Positions 13,846 to 22,011 of a stretch of DNA of 32,065 bases are shown here, one piece after another. Source of the DNA: Micromonospora rosaria (lineage in GTDB: Bacteria; Actinomycetota; Actinomycetes; Mycobacteriales; Micromonosporaceae); NCBI RefSeq assembly GCF_001567585.1, contig NZ_LRQV01000085.1, forward strand, positions 1 through 32,065, written 5' to 3'. A program made the translations under genes and the position numbers. The notes under the pieces are model-generated. The model was not told the origin of the DNA. It ran no database searches and was given only the letters and a program-made list of their open reading frames with translations. Each line of letters begins with the position of its first letter. The first letter of the stretch is position 1.

Positions 13846-15201
13846 GTGCAGACCCAACGCGACCACGTCCACGCCCACACCTTCATGATGGGGCGGCTCA
13901 GCTCCGCCCTCGTCGAGGGGGACCCGACCGTCGCCCGGATCCCCGGGCAACGGGCCCTGACCGGGCTGGTGGTCGGGGTCATCCTGGTCCTGCTGATCGG
14001 CGGCGGGTTCGCCGTCTACGGCTGGCTCGTCCCCGGTGGCAGCACCGCGTACCGGCAGGCCGGCGCGATCCTGGTGGAGAAGGAGAGCGGCACCCGGTAC
14101 GTCTACCGCGACGGCGTGCTGTTCCCGATGGCGAACCTGACCTCCGCGATGCTGGTGCAGGGTCCGACGGCCTCGGTGAAACTCATCTCCCGCAACTCGT
14201 TGAAGGACCTCCCGCGCGGCCCCGAACTCGGCATCCCCGACGCGCCGCAGACCGTACCCACCGTCGGTGACCTGGTCACCGGCCCCTGGCTGGCCTGCCT
14301 GCCCGGCTCGGTGGTGGACCGGCCCGGCTCCCGGCTCGGCGTCAACCTCGACCCGAACGCCCCCGCCGCGCCACTGGCCGACCGGACCTTCGCGCTGGTA
14401 CGCGGCCCGCAGGACCGGACGTACCTGCTCGCCGGGCCGTACAAGTTCCCGGTCGCGGACCACTCGGTGCTGGTCGCGCTCGGTGCCGCGAACGCCCGGC
14501 CGGCGGTCGCCCCGGCCGGCTGGCTGGACTGGCTGCCGACCGGGGTCACCATCGGCCCGGCGAGGATCCCCGACGCGGGTCAGGCCGGTCCACGGGTGGA
14601 CGGTCGCTCCCACCGGGTCGGCACGCTCTTCCGTCAGCGACCGGCCGCCGGCGAGGAGCAGCTCTTCGTGCTCCGTACCGACGGGCTGGCCCCGGTCGAC
14701 CGGATGGAGTTCGCCCTGGCCGCCGTGCGCGACGACGAACCGCCGGTGGAGCTGGACGCCGCCGCCGTGGCCGCCGCCCCGCGCTCCGGCGACCGGACCC
14801 TCACCGGACGGCTGCCCGACCTGACCGACTTCCAGTGGCGGGACCCCGGCGCCCAGGTGCTCTGCGTCCGCCAGCGACCGGTCGGCGCGGACTCCGTCAC
14901 CAGCGAGGTCGTCCTCACCGACCGGCTCTCGGCCGGGGTGGACGACGACGGCCGGACGACGGTGCTGGCCGAACCGGGCTCCGGCATGACGGTGACCCCG
15001 ATCCCCAAGGCGGGCGGCGTCCCGGAGGTGGCGCTCATCTCGGACCAGGGCGTCGTCCACCGGATCACCGGCGGGGACACGCTCGCCGCGCTCAAGCTCA
15101 ACTCGGCGGCGGCCGTCCCGTTCCCGAGGGAACTCCTGGGGGCGCTGCCACAGGGTCCCGTGCTCAGCCGTACGGCCGTGACCGGTCCGACGAGGGGGTA
15201 G
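13846..15201 (+). CDS. eccB: Type VII secretion protein EccB
   Basis: This 451-residue protein starts at GTG 13846. The N-terminus QTQRDHVHAHTFMMGRLSSA is the conserved cytoplasmic EccB segment. One membrane helix follows at about 38-62 (LTGLVVGVILVLLIGGGFAV), then a periplasmic/extracellular domain beginning GSTAYRQAGAILVEKESGT. That domain has repeated beta-rich segments and exactly two clearly conserved cysteines, C151 (WLACLPGS) and C340 (VLCVRQRP), consistent with the disulfide seen in EccB structures. The late IPKAGGVPEVALISDQGVVH segment is typical of the family. EccB forms the extracytoplasmic part of the ESX core complex. The downstream gene follows directly after the stop. Confidence 0.97.
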   Translation: MQTQRDHVHAHTFMMGRLSSALVEGDPTVARIPGQRALTGLVVGVILVLLIGGGFAVYGWLVPGGSTAYRQAGAILVEKESGTRYVYRDGVLFPMANLTSAMLVQGPTASVKLISRNSLKDLPRGPELGIPDAPQTVPTVGDLVTGPWLACLPGSVVDRPGSRLGVNLDPNAPAAPLADRTFALVRGPQDRTYLLAGPYKFPVADHSVLVALGAANARPAVAPAGWLDWLPTGVTIGPARIPDAGQAGPRVDGRSHRVGTLFRQRPAAGEEQLFVLRTDGLAPVDRMEFALAAVRDDEPPVELDAAAVAAAPRSGDRTLTGRLPDLTDFQWRDPGAQVLCVRQRPVGADSVTSEVVLTDRLSAGVDDDGRTTVLAEPGSGMTVTPIPKAGGVPEVALISDQGVVHRITGGDTLAALKLNSAAAVPFPRELLGALPQGPVLSRTAVTGPTRG

Positions 15202-15207
15202 TTGTCC

Positions 15208-18156
15208 ATGGCATCCATCCGAAACCTGCTGCGCGGCGGCCGGCCCGAACCCGGCGACGTGGTACGGCACACCGTCGGCAACGCGCTCGTCCTGCACCAC
15301 CCGGACGAGATCAGCGGCGAGGCGCAGGCGCTCGCGCTCTCGGTCGTGGCGGACGCCGAGAACGACGTGGTGGTCCTCGACCTCGGCAGCGGCATGTCGA
15401 TCGGCTCGTGGGAGTCGATGGCCGGGGTGCTGCCACGCCGCCGTCGCGGCATCCGACTGGTCGCCTGTGGACAGCAGCACGACACGGCGGCCATGGCCGG
15501 GCAGTGGCTGTCGGAGCGGCTCAACCGCACCGTCATCGCGCCCGACGGCGACCTGGTCCGGGGTGCGGCCGGTGGGCTCTTCGTGCACTCCAAGCCCGGC
15601 AGCGGCTGGGTGCGCTTCCGCCCCGGCAAGCCCCCCGCCTGGGATTCCAAGCGGTACCCGACACCGTCGTGGGACACCGCCGCGACCGAACGCCGCCCCT
15701 CCAGCTCCACCGGGGAGATCGAGCCCCTGCCCGGTGGCGTCTGGATCCACGACGTCCGCGCACCGCAGGTCACCGCCGACCACCGGCACCGTCTCGTCAC
15801 CGACGTGCCGTGCCAGCCGGAGACGATGACCGTGCTGCTCGGCTGCCCGGGTACCGCGCCGCTCCCCCTCGACGACGTCGTCCGCTTCTGGCGCGACCTC
15901 GACCCGGACAGCCGGACGCGGGCCCGCTTCGTGCGGTACGGCGACGTCCGCATGCCCGAGGGCGAGGCGTTCGGCCAGACCCTCGCCGACCTGCTCGACA
16001 CCAACATCGTCTGCTACACCGGGGTCCCGATCGGTGCCCCCGGCAAGGTCGAGATCCGGACCGTACGCGCCGACGGCGTGCTCGGCTGGCCGCCGTTCGC
16101 CCTGGAACTCGGGTACGTGCCGAGGGCGCATCCGAACTCGCGGGCCCGCCGTCCCGCCGTGCTCAGCCACCGTGGCCCGCTGCGCGGCGCGGAGGAGATT
16201 GCCCCCCGGGTCTACTGGTACGCCCCGGACGCCGTCGTCGAGGTGGTCGAGGCCGGGCTCTGGATCCGCCCGGCGGACGAGCCGGGCAACGCGGAACGAA
16301 TCCGGGGCGCGGCGCTCGACCCCGAGGGCGGCACCATGGTCTTCGACGACACGTCGCCGGAGGGTACGGCCCGGATGCGGGAACTGGCCGAGGACCTGGC
16401 CGCCCGGATCGACCGGGAACTGGGCCAGGCCAGCGGTCTGGTCCCGGCGTCCGTCCTGGTGCCGGAGCGCCGGTCGGGCGGTCGGGCCCAGGCGGTCCTG
16501 ACCTCCGGGCCGCAGTCGCGGGGCGACGCGGAACCGCGCGGCGGGGAGCCGCCGGTGATCGCCTCCCGCCCGGACCCGATCGCGATGGCCACGGTGGTCA
16601 CGGTCCTTCCGCCGCCGCCGGTACCGACGGTCGTGGCCCCGGAGTCGGTGCCGCAGGTCGCCCTGCCGGCAGCGCCGTCGTCGCCGGTAGCGCCCTCGTC
16701 GCCGGTGGCCCCGGAGCCGCCGGCCGCGCCGGTCCGTCCGGAGGCACCGGTCGTCCCGGACGCGCCGGTCGTCGCGGCGGCACCGGTCGTGCCGGTGTCG
16801 CCGGCCGTCCCGGTGTCGCCGGACGCCGACGGCGGGCCGACGCCCGTGGGTCCGAGGGTCGTCTCGGATCTCCCCGCCCCGGCTGCCACTGCCGTATCCG
16901 TCGCCATTCCGGTCGACGTGCCGGTCGTGCCGGCGGTGGACGCGTCGACCGAACCACAGGTGGAGCCGCCGGTGGAGTCTTCGGTGGCATCGTCCGTCGA
17001 GCTGCCGCCGCCCCCGCCGGCCCCGGTGCAGATCCCGACCGAGTCCTCGATCGACGGCCCCGACCAGGGTGTCGAGCCCTCGCACCCTGACGCGCCGACT
17101 GCGCCGACCGCGCCGAGCGGTCCGACCGCGCCGACCGGACCGACTGCACCGACCGCGCCGGTTCCGCCCGTCGGGTCCGTCCCGGCGGAGGAGCCACTCC
17201 CGGCGGAGGAGCCCGTCCCGGCGGAGAAAACTGGCCCGGCGGAAAAGGGCGGCCCGGCGGCCACGCCCGGCCCGGGTCGGGCGGCCGGCCGGGTGGAGGA
17301 GCCGGCCCCGCCGGCCACGGCCAACAGCGTGCGGCTGCAACCCGTGGCCGGGGCGAACGCCACGGCCCTGCTGCCCCGGCGCGGCCTGGACGAGGAACGG
17401 GCCTGGCTGCGCCGCTCGTTGAGCCGGGACTTCGACACCATGGCCAGCTCGGTCTCCCGGATCATGTCCGAGCACCCGGGCATGAAGGCCGGCGGTGCCA
17501 GTACCCCGGACGACGTCCTGGTCGACTCGGTGGCGACCCGGCTCTTCCTGACCCGCCGGGGCGCCGGTATCGACGCGGGTCTACGGGCGGGCGCGAACGG
17601 CCCGCACGTGCCGCTCGCCCGCTGCGCGGTCTCCGGCCTCTCCCGCCTGCCGTCCTTCCGGGGCAGCACGGTCGCGCGGATCACCCCGCGTGCCGAGGAG
17701 TGGGCGCTGTACCGGGACCGGCGCCTGGTCACCGACTGGAGCTTCGTCACCATGCTCACCGCGCCCTGCGCGGGCCAGGAGGGCGACACCGACCTGCTGG
17801 TCTGGTCGATGACCGCCCGCCGTACCTCGCTGTTGGAGCCGGAGGGGGACGAGCGCGTCGAGGACCGGGTGGTCTTCCTGCCCGGTACCCATTTCAAGAT
17901 CCTTGAGTTGACGGAGCCGGACGGGGACCGACGCGGCACCATCCTGCTCCGCGAGATCGGTGCCAACGAGGTCGACGAGGACGGCCGCGTCGACCCGAAC
18001 CGGGTCTCGCTCGACGAACTGGCCGTCACGTCGATGCGGCGCAGCCTCGACCGGTGGGGCGGCGCCGACGGTCGGAAACGTATCGGCCCCGCCTCGGCCG
18101 GCCGCTTCGGCGTGCTTCCCGGCCTCGTCCGGTCGCCGATCGCAGAGAGGGGGTGA
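15208..18156 (+). CDS. Large Pro-rich ESX-locus protein: conserved-Cys N-domain plus ADP-ribosyltransferase-like C-domain (paralogue of 22012)
   Basis: ATG 15208 is preferred to TTG 15202 because GAGGGGG lies 8 bases before the ATG, giving 982 residues. Residues about 15-420 form a globular domain with GNALVLH, VVVLDL, RGIRLVACGQQHDTAAMAGQ (C87) and WVRFRPG. The AC...LA..L...V.AP...W..F.PG order resembles a caspase/CHAT-like domain found in large actinobacterial ESX toxins, an inference from pattern only. Residues about 425-710 are low-complexity Pro/Ala/Val with several short repeats. Residues about 720-980 form a second domain with LPSFRGSTVAR (R818), TDWSFVTM and DRVVFLPGTHFKILEL (886-901). 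The last segment matches the final strand of ADP-ribosyltransferase toxins (E-x-E-V-L-F-P-x-G-T-x-F), but Arg887 stands where the catalytic Glu should be. The chain probably has an ART-like fold without ART activity. No membrane segment is visible. Confidence 0.85.
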   Translation: MASIRNLLRGGRPEPGDVVRHTVGNALVLHHPDEISGEAQALALSVVADAENDVVVLDLGSGMSIGSWESMAGVLPRRRRGIRLVACGQQHDTAAMAGQWLSERLNRTVIAPDGDLVRGAAGGLFVHSKPGSGWVRFRPGKPPAWDSKRYPTPSWDTAATERRPSSSTGEIEPLPGGVWIHDVRAPQVTADHRHRLVTDVPCQPETMTVLLGCPGTAPLPLDDVVRFWRDLDPDSRTRARFVRYGDVRMPEGEAFGQTLADLLDTNIVCYTGVPIGAPGKVEIRTVRADGVLGWPPFALELGYVPRAHPNSRARRPAVLSHRGPLRGAEEIAPRVYWYAPDAVVEVVEAGLWIRPADEPGNAERIRGAALDPEGGTMVFDDTSPEGTARMRELAEDLAARIDRELGQASGLVPASVLVPERRSGGRAQAVLTSGPQSRGDAEPRGGEPPVIASRPDPIAMATVVTVLPPPPVPTVVAPESVPQVALPAAPSSPVAPSSPVAPEPPAAPVRPEAPVVPDAPVVAAAPVVPVSPAVPVSPDADGGPTPVGPRVVSDLPAPAATAVSVAIPVDVPVVPAVDASTEPQVEPPVESSVASSVELPPPPPAPVQIPTESSIDGPDQGVEPSHPDAPTAPTAPSGPTAPTGPTAPTAPVPPVGSVPAEEPLPAEEPVPAEKTGPAEKGGPAATPGPGRAAGRVEEPAPPATANSVRLQPVAGANATALLPRRGLDEERAWLRRSLSRDFDTMASSVSRIMSEHPGMKAGGASTPDDVLVDSVATRLFLTRRGAGIDAGLRAGANGPHVPLARCAVSGLSRLPSFRGSTVARITPRAEEWALYRDRRLVTDWSFVTMLTAPCAGQEGDTDLLVWSMTARRTSLLEPEGDERVEDRVVFLPGTHFKILELTEPDGDRRGTILLREIGANEVDEDGRVDPNRVSLDELAVTSMRRSLDRWGGADGRKRIGPASAGRFGVLPGLVRSPIAERG
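17086..17160 (+). repeat. Low-complexity (A/G)PT repeat, about 9-bp period
   Basis: Units of GCGCCGACC and GGTCCGACC recur, encoding APTAPTAPSGPTAPTGPTAP within the Pro-rich linker of the 15208 gene. The array is imperfect and purely coding in appearance. Confidence 0.7.
17182..17259 (+). repeat. 18-bp tandem repeat encoding PAEEPL-type hexapeptides
   Basis: CCGGCGG recurs at 17182, 17200, 17218, 17236 and 17254, exactly 18 bp apart. The units read PAEEPL, PAEEPV, PAEKTG, PAEKGG and PA. The second half contains runs of A (GAGAAAAC, GGAAAAGG), unusual in this GC-rich window. Confidence 0.85.
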
Positions 18157-18163
18157 CCCGCCG

Positions 18164-21100
18164 ATGAGTCGACAGGTCCTGATGGTGGGAGGCGGCCGGC
18201 CCGGTGCGTTCCCGACGATCGGCGCGGCGATCGCCCGCGCCGAACCCGGTGCCACCATCACCGTGCATCCCGGGCGGTACGTCGAGAAGCTGGTCGTCGG
18301 CAACCGGATCACCATCAGCGCCGAGTCCGGCGGCACCGTCGAGGTGCACGTGGAGGAGGGCAGCGTCCTCGCCGTCCACGGGGAGGGCGCCCACCTGCGC
18401 GGGATCTCGCTGTCCAGCGACGACCCGAAGCTGGCCGCGGTCGACGTCTACTCCGGCGAGGCGGCGCTGGACGACTGCCGGATCGCCGGTGCCGCCTGGG
18501 TGACGCTGCTGGCCCGGCTGCAGGGCACCCTGGCGCTGCGGCACTGCGAGATCCGCTCCTCGGCGGGGGCCGGGATCGTGGTCACCTCACCGGGCGCGAG
18601 CACGGTCGAGGACACCGTGGTCCGGGAGGTCGCCACCTCCGGCATCGTGGTCAGCGACAAGGGCGCGGTGACGCTGCGGCGCTGCCGCGCGGAGAAGACC
18701 GGGGCGAACAGCATCTGCGTCAACGGGGACGGCCGGGTCGTGGTCGAGCAGTTCGACATCGTCGGCGCCGGCAAGCCCGCGCTCGTGGTGGAACAGCGCG
18801 GCCACGCCCGGATCAACAAGCTCAGCGTGCGGGAGAGCGGCAACGTCGACGTCTTCATGCGCGGCGAGGTCGACGTCGTCGTCACCCACTCGGAGTTCAC
18901 CGGCGCGGCGTTGCAGGCCGTGCACGTCGCCGGGGGCGCCGCCCCGAGGTTCGAGCACTGCACCTTCGGGTCGGCGGGGCGCAGCGCCGCACACGTCACC
19001 GGCGAGGCCCGGCCGACGTTCGCCGACTGTGTCTTCGCCGACTCGCCGGTCGGGGTGACCGTCGAGGCGAAGAGCGCGCCGAGCTTCGAGGGGATGACCG
19101 TCCGGGGCAGCAGCGAGCACGCGGCGGTCGTCACCGGCGAGGCGTCGATGACCGTGCACCGCCTGCGCGCCACCGGAGCCGGTCTGCTGGTGCGGGCCGG
19201 TGCCGAGGTCACCGGCGCCGACCTGGTGGTCGACGCCGGAGGCGCCCACGCGCTCGAACTGGGGGAGTCGGCGCGGGGCACGATCCGCGAGGCCCGGTTC
19301 ACCGGTACGGCGGCCACCTGCGTCCTGGTCGGTGCCGGTGCGGCGCTCTCCCTCCAGTCGGCCGCGCTGCACGGTGCCGGGCTCCAGGTGACCGGGAACG
19401 GAGACCTGCGGCTGCGTGACACCGAGGTCATCGACGCGGGCGGCGACGGTCTGCGGGTCGGGGCGGCCGGCACGGTGACCGCCGGTCAGGTCCGGGTGCG
19501 CGGCGCCCGCCGGGCAGGGGTACGGCTGGAGCACGGCGCCCAGGGCAGCTTCACCGACTGCGAGGTGCTCGACAGCGGCGACGCGGGGTTCGACGTGGAG
19601 ACCGGCGAGCCGGTCTCGATCACCCGGTGCGTGGTCCGCGACAGCGGTGGTGAGGACCTCCGCCGGGCCGACGACGCCCAGCTGACCGTGACCTCGCTGA
19701 CCACCGGCGGGGCCGCCCGGTCCGCCGCCCCCGTCTCCCCGGCGGCACCCCCGTCCGGGTACGCCCCGGAGCGTTCGCCCGACCCGGACACCGACGCCGG
19801 GGAGGAGCCGGCGGGGGACGAGTTGAGCGGACCGCTGCGCGAGCTGAACAGCCTGATCGGGTTGCGCGGGGTGAAGCAGGAGGTCACCGCGCTGATCAAC
19901 CTGATCAAGATGGCGCAGGTCCGGCAGCAGATGGGCCTGCCGATGCCACCGATGAGCCGCCACCTGGTCTTCGCCGGCCCGCCCGGCACCGGTAAGACCA
20001 CGGTCGCCCGGCTCTACGGCTCGGTCCTGGCGGAGCTGGGCATCCTCGCCAAGGGGCACATGATCGAGGCGGCCCGGGCGGACCTGGTCGGCCAGTACAT
20101 CGGCTCCACGGCGATCAAGACCACCGAACTGGTCATGAAGGCGATCGGCGGGGTGCTCTTCATCGACGAGGCGTACACGCTCGCGGCCGGCTCCGGCGGC
20201 TCCGGCCCGGACTTCGGCCAGGAGGCCATCGACGCGCTGATGAAGATCATGGAGGACCACCGCGACGACCTCGTGGTGATCGTGGCGGGGTACTCGGAAC
20301 TCATGGAGAAGTTCCTGGAGTCCAACCCCGGTCTCGCCTCCCGGTTCACCCGGACGATCGAGTTCCCGAACTACTCGGTCGAGGAACTGGTCACCATCAC
20401 CTCGAACCTGTGCCGCAAGCACTACTACGAGCTGACCGACGAGGCGACCGACGCGCTGACCACGTACTTCGAGCGGGTCCCGCGCAACTCCACGTTCGGT
20501 AACGGTCGGGTCGCCCGCAAGCTCTTCGAGGCGATGATCAACAACCAGGCGTCCCGGCTGGCCACCACGCCGCCGACGAAGGACACCGAGATCAACAGGC
20601 TCGTCGCCGAGGATCTCGCCCCGGAGCTGCGGCTGCTGGAGGAGCTGCCGGTCGAGCAGCGGAACGCGACCGACGCGGCCAGCGACCCGACCGGCGCGAT
20701 CAACGCGTCGCAGAGCTGGCACCGGGTCTGCCGCCTGGTCGGCGGGTCCGAGGTCCGCGACGCGGTCGGCGCGACCCTGCTGCGCCTCTGTGAGCTGCGC
20801 AACCGGCGCCGCTCGTACGGCCGGCACGGCAACGTCCTGCTCGCCGGGGCCGCCGGAAGCGGTCGCAGCGAGTTCGCCCGGCACTACGCCGCCGGCCTGT
20901 CCGAACTGGACCTGGTACCGGTCGGGCACCTGGTGCGCGTCTCCACCGCCGGCCAGCTCGCGCCACAGTGGCCCGGACAGGCCCCGAGCCTGGTCCGGGC
21001 CGCCCTCCAGGACGCGGCCGGCGGCACCCTGCTGATCGACTACGTCGAGGACGACGGCGGCCCGGAGATCGTCGAGTCGCTCGTCGCGCAGGTGCGCGCC

Positions 21101-21484
21101 GGCCTGGGCGACCCCGTCGTGATCCTGCTCGGCGAGCCGCCGGCGCTCACCCGGCTCGGCGCGGCGGTGCCCGGCCTCACCGAGGTGTTCGGCGAGACGT
21201 GGACCGTCCCCGAGCACAGCGTCGCCGAACTCGCCGAGATCGTCGTACGGCACCTGGTCCGGCACGGTCACGAGGTACCCGACGACGTGCGTGCCGCCCT
21301 GGCCGGGCTGGTCGGCCAACTCCCCGACCGTACGGTCCGCGCCGCCCACCAGCTCTCGCGGACCCTGACCCGCGCCACCGGGTCCCGCACCCTCGCGCTG
21401 GCCGACCTGCACGGACTGGTCAGTCGCCACACCCCGGCCGTCGTGGGGGTCCGCCGCTCCGGCGGCCTCGCGGCCGTCGGCTGA
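18164..21484 (+). CDS. Right-handed beta-helix / CbxX-type AAA+ ATPase fusion (EccA-like) with a second degenerate AAA domain
   Basis: This 1106-residue protein starts at ATG 18164 with AGAGAGGGGG about 10 bases upstream. Residues about 1-530 are a right-handed beta-helix: a repeated pattern of short strands such as TVEDTVVREVATSGIVVSDKG and PRFEHCTFGSAGRSAAHVTG, as in pectate-lyase/CASH domains. A linker (about 530-560) leads to a CbxX/CfqX AAA+ domain, LNSLIGLRGVKQEVTALINL, Walker A GPPGTGKT (605-612), Walker B LFIDEAYTL (D668, E669), and SRFTRTIEFPNYS. This is the same AAA type as EccA of mycobacterial ESX systems, whose N-terminus is a TPR domain instead. A third unit (about 850-1090) is AAA-like but degenerate: GAAGSGRS (895-902) has Arg901 for the Lys, and LLIDYVED lacks the Walker B Glu. 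It is likely the cytoplasmic ATPase that remodels ESX substrates. Confidence 0.92.
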   Translation: MSRQVLMVGGGRPGAFPTIGAAIARAEPGATITVHPGRYVEKLVVGNRITISAESGGTVEVHVEEGSVLAVHGEGAHLRGISLSSDDPKLAAVDVYSGEAALDDCRIAGAAWVTLLARLQGTLALRHCEIRSSAGAGIVVTSPGASTVEDTVVREVATSGIVVSDKGAVTLRRCRAEKTGANSICVNGDGRVVVEQFDIVGAGKPALVVEQRGHARINKLSVRESGNVDVFMRGEVDVVVTHSEFTGAALQAVHVAGGAAPRFEHCTFGSAGRSAAHVTGEARPTFADCVFADSPVGVTVEAKSAPSFEGMTVRGSSEHAAVVTGEASMTVHRLRATGAGLLVRAGAEVTGADLVVDAGGAHALELGESARGTIREARFTGTAATCVLVGAGAALSLQSAALHGAGLQVTGNGDLRLRDTEVIDAGGDGLRVGAAGTVTAGQVRVRGARRAGVRLEHGAQGSFTDCEVLDSGDAGFDVETGEPVSITRCVVRDSGGEDLRRADDAQLTVTSLTTGGAARSAAPVSPAAPPSGYAPERSPDPDTDAGEEPAGDELSGPLRELNSLIGLRGVKQEVTALINLIKMAQVRQQMGLPMPPMSRHLVFAGPPGTGKTTVARLYGSVLAELGILAKGHMIEAARADLVGQYIGSTAIKTTELVMKAIGGVLFIDEAYTLAAGSGGSGPDFGQEAIDALMKIMEDHRDDLVVIVAGYSELMEKFLESNPGLASRFTRTIEFPNYSVEELVTITSNLCRKHYYELTDEATDALTTYFERVPRNSTFGNGRVARKLFEAMINNQASRLATTPPTKDTEINRLVAEDLAPELRLLEELPVEQRNATDAASDPTGAINASQSWHRVCRLVGGSEVRDAVGATLLRLCELRNRRRSYGRHGNVLLAGAAGSGRSEFARHYAAGLSELDLVPVGHLVRVSTAGQLAPQWPGQAPSLVRAALQDAAGGTLLIDYVEDDGGPEIVESLVAQVRAGLGDPVVILLGEPPALTRLGAAVPGLTEVFGETWTVPEHSVAELAEIVVRHLVRHGHEVPDDVRAALAGLVGQLPDRTVRAAHQLSRTLTRATGSRTLALADLHGLVSRHTPAVVGVRRSGGLAAVG

Positions 21485-21497
21485 GAGGAGACACGTC

Positions 21498-21809
21498 ATG
21501 TCCGAGCCACAGCAGCCCACGGTCGAGGACCTGGTCGCGGCGGGCAAGGCGTTCGAGCAGCAGATGCGTACCGCGCAGGCGCAGCTCGGGAACGCCCTGG
21601 TCACCGGCCGCTCAGCGGACGGCACGGTCGTCGTCCTGGCCAGCGGCCTCGGCCAGGTCAAGGCGGTCCAGGTCAACCCGGTCGTCTTCGACAACCGTGA
21701 CGCCGCCGCCCTCCAGGACGCGATCATGCAGTCGATCCGGGCCGCCGGGGCGAACGCCGCCGCGCTCGCCCGGGAGAAGATGGGCCCGATCGAGATCAAC
21801 CTCCACTGA
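21498..21809 (+). CDS. YbaB/EbfC family protein (second copy)
   Basis: This 103-residue protein starts at ATG 21498 with GAGAGGAG 7 bases upstream. The order is helix (VEDLVAAGKAFEQQMRTAQA), beta (TVVVLASGLGQVKAVQVNPV) and helix (AALQDAIMQSIRAAGANAAA), ending EKMGPIEINLH. Length and order match the YbaB/EbfC family, which binds DNA as dimers in characterised bacteria. It is shorter than the paralogue at 2714 and lacks its tail. It is the last gene of the uninterrupted plus-strand run and is followed by a hairpin. Its role in ESX loci is not known. Confidence 0.85.
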   Translation: MSEPQQPTVEDLVAAGKAFEQQMRTAQAQLGNALVTGRSADGTVVVLASGLGQVKAVQVNPVVFDNRDAAALQDAIMQSIRAAGANAAALAREKMGPIEINLH

Positions 21810-21830
21810 CCGTACGGCTGGCCGGACCCC

Positions 21831-21849
21831 GCCGAGCACGGCGCTCGGC
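21831..21849 (+). terminator. Candidate hairpin terminator after the ebfC-like gene
   Basis: GCCGAGC, a 5-base loop ACGGC and GCTCGGC form a perfect 7-bp stem 22 bases after the stop codon at 21809. Only TT and no U-run follows, as is usual for actinobacterial hairpins. It may end or attenuate the main ESX transcript before the 22012 gene. Confidence 0.45.
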
Positions 21850-22011
21850 TTCCGGTCGTCGACGGTCGGCCGGGCGCCGGGGGTGCGGGCAAGAACCACG
21901 GTGGTCCCGGGCAGACCCTCGCCGCCGCCCTTCCGCCGGGACCGGTTCCCTGGTGGACTCCGGCCATGCCGCCCGGCAGGTCGCCGTGCGTCGTGAGGAA
22001 GGGGCAGTCGA

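Noticed and set aside
13810..17475. A 1221-codon open frame on the minus strand
   Set aside because: It lies opposite EccB and the 15208 gene. Its translation is low-complexity (Arg/Gly/His) and has no recognisable domain.
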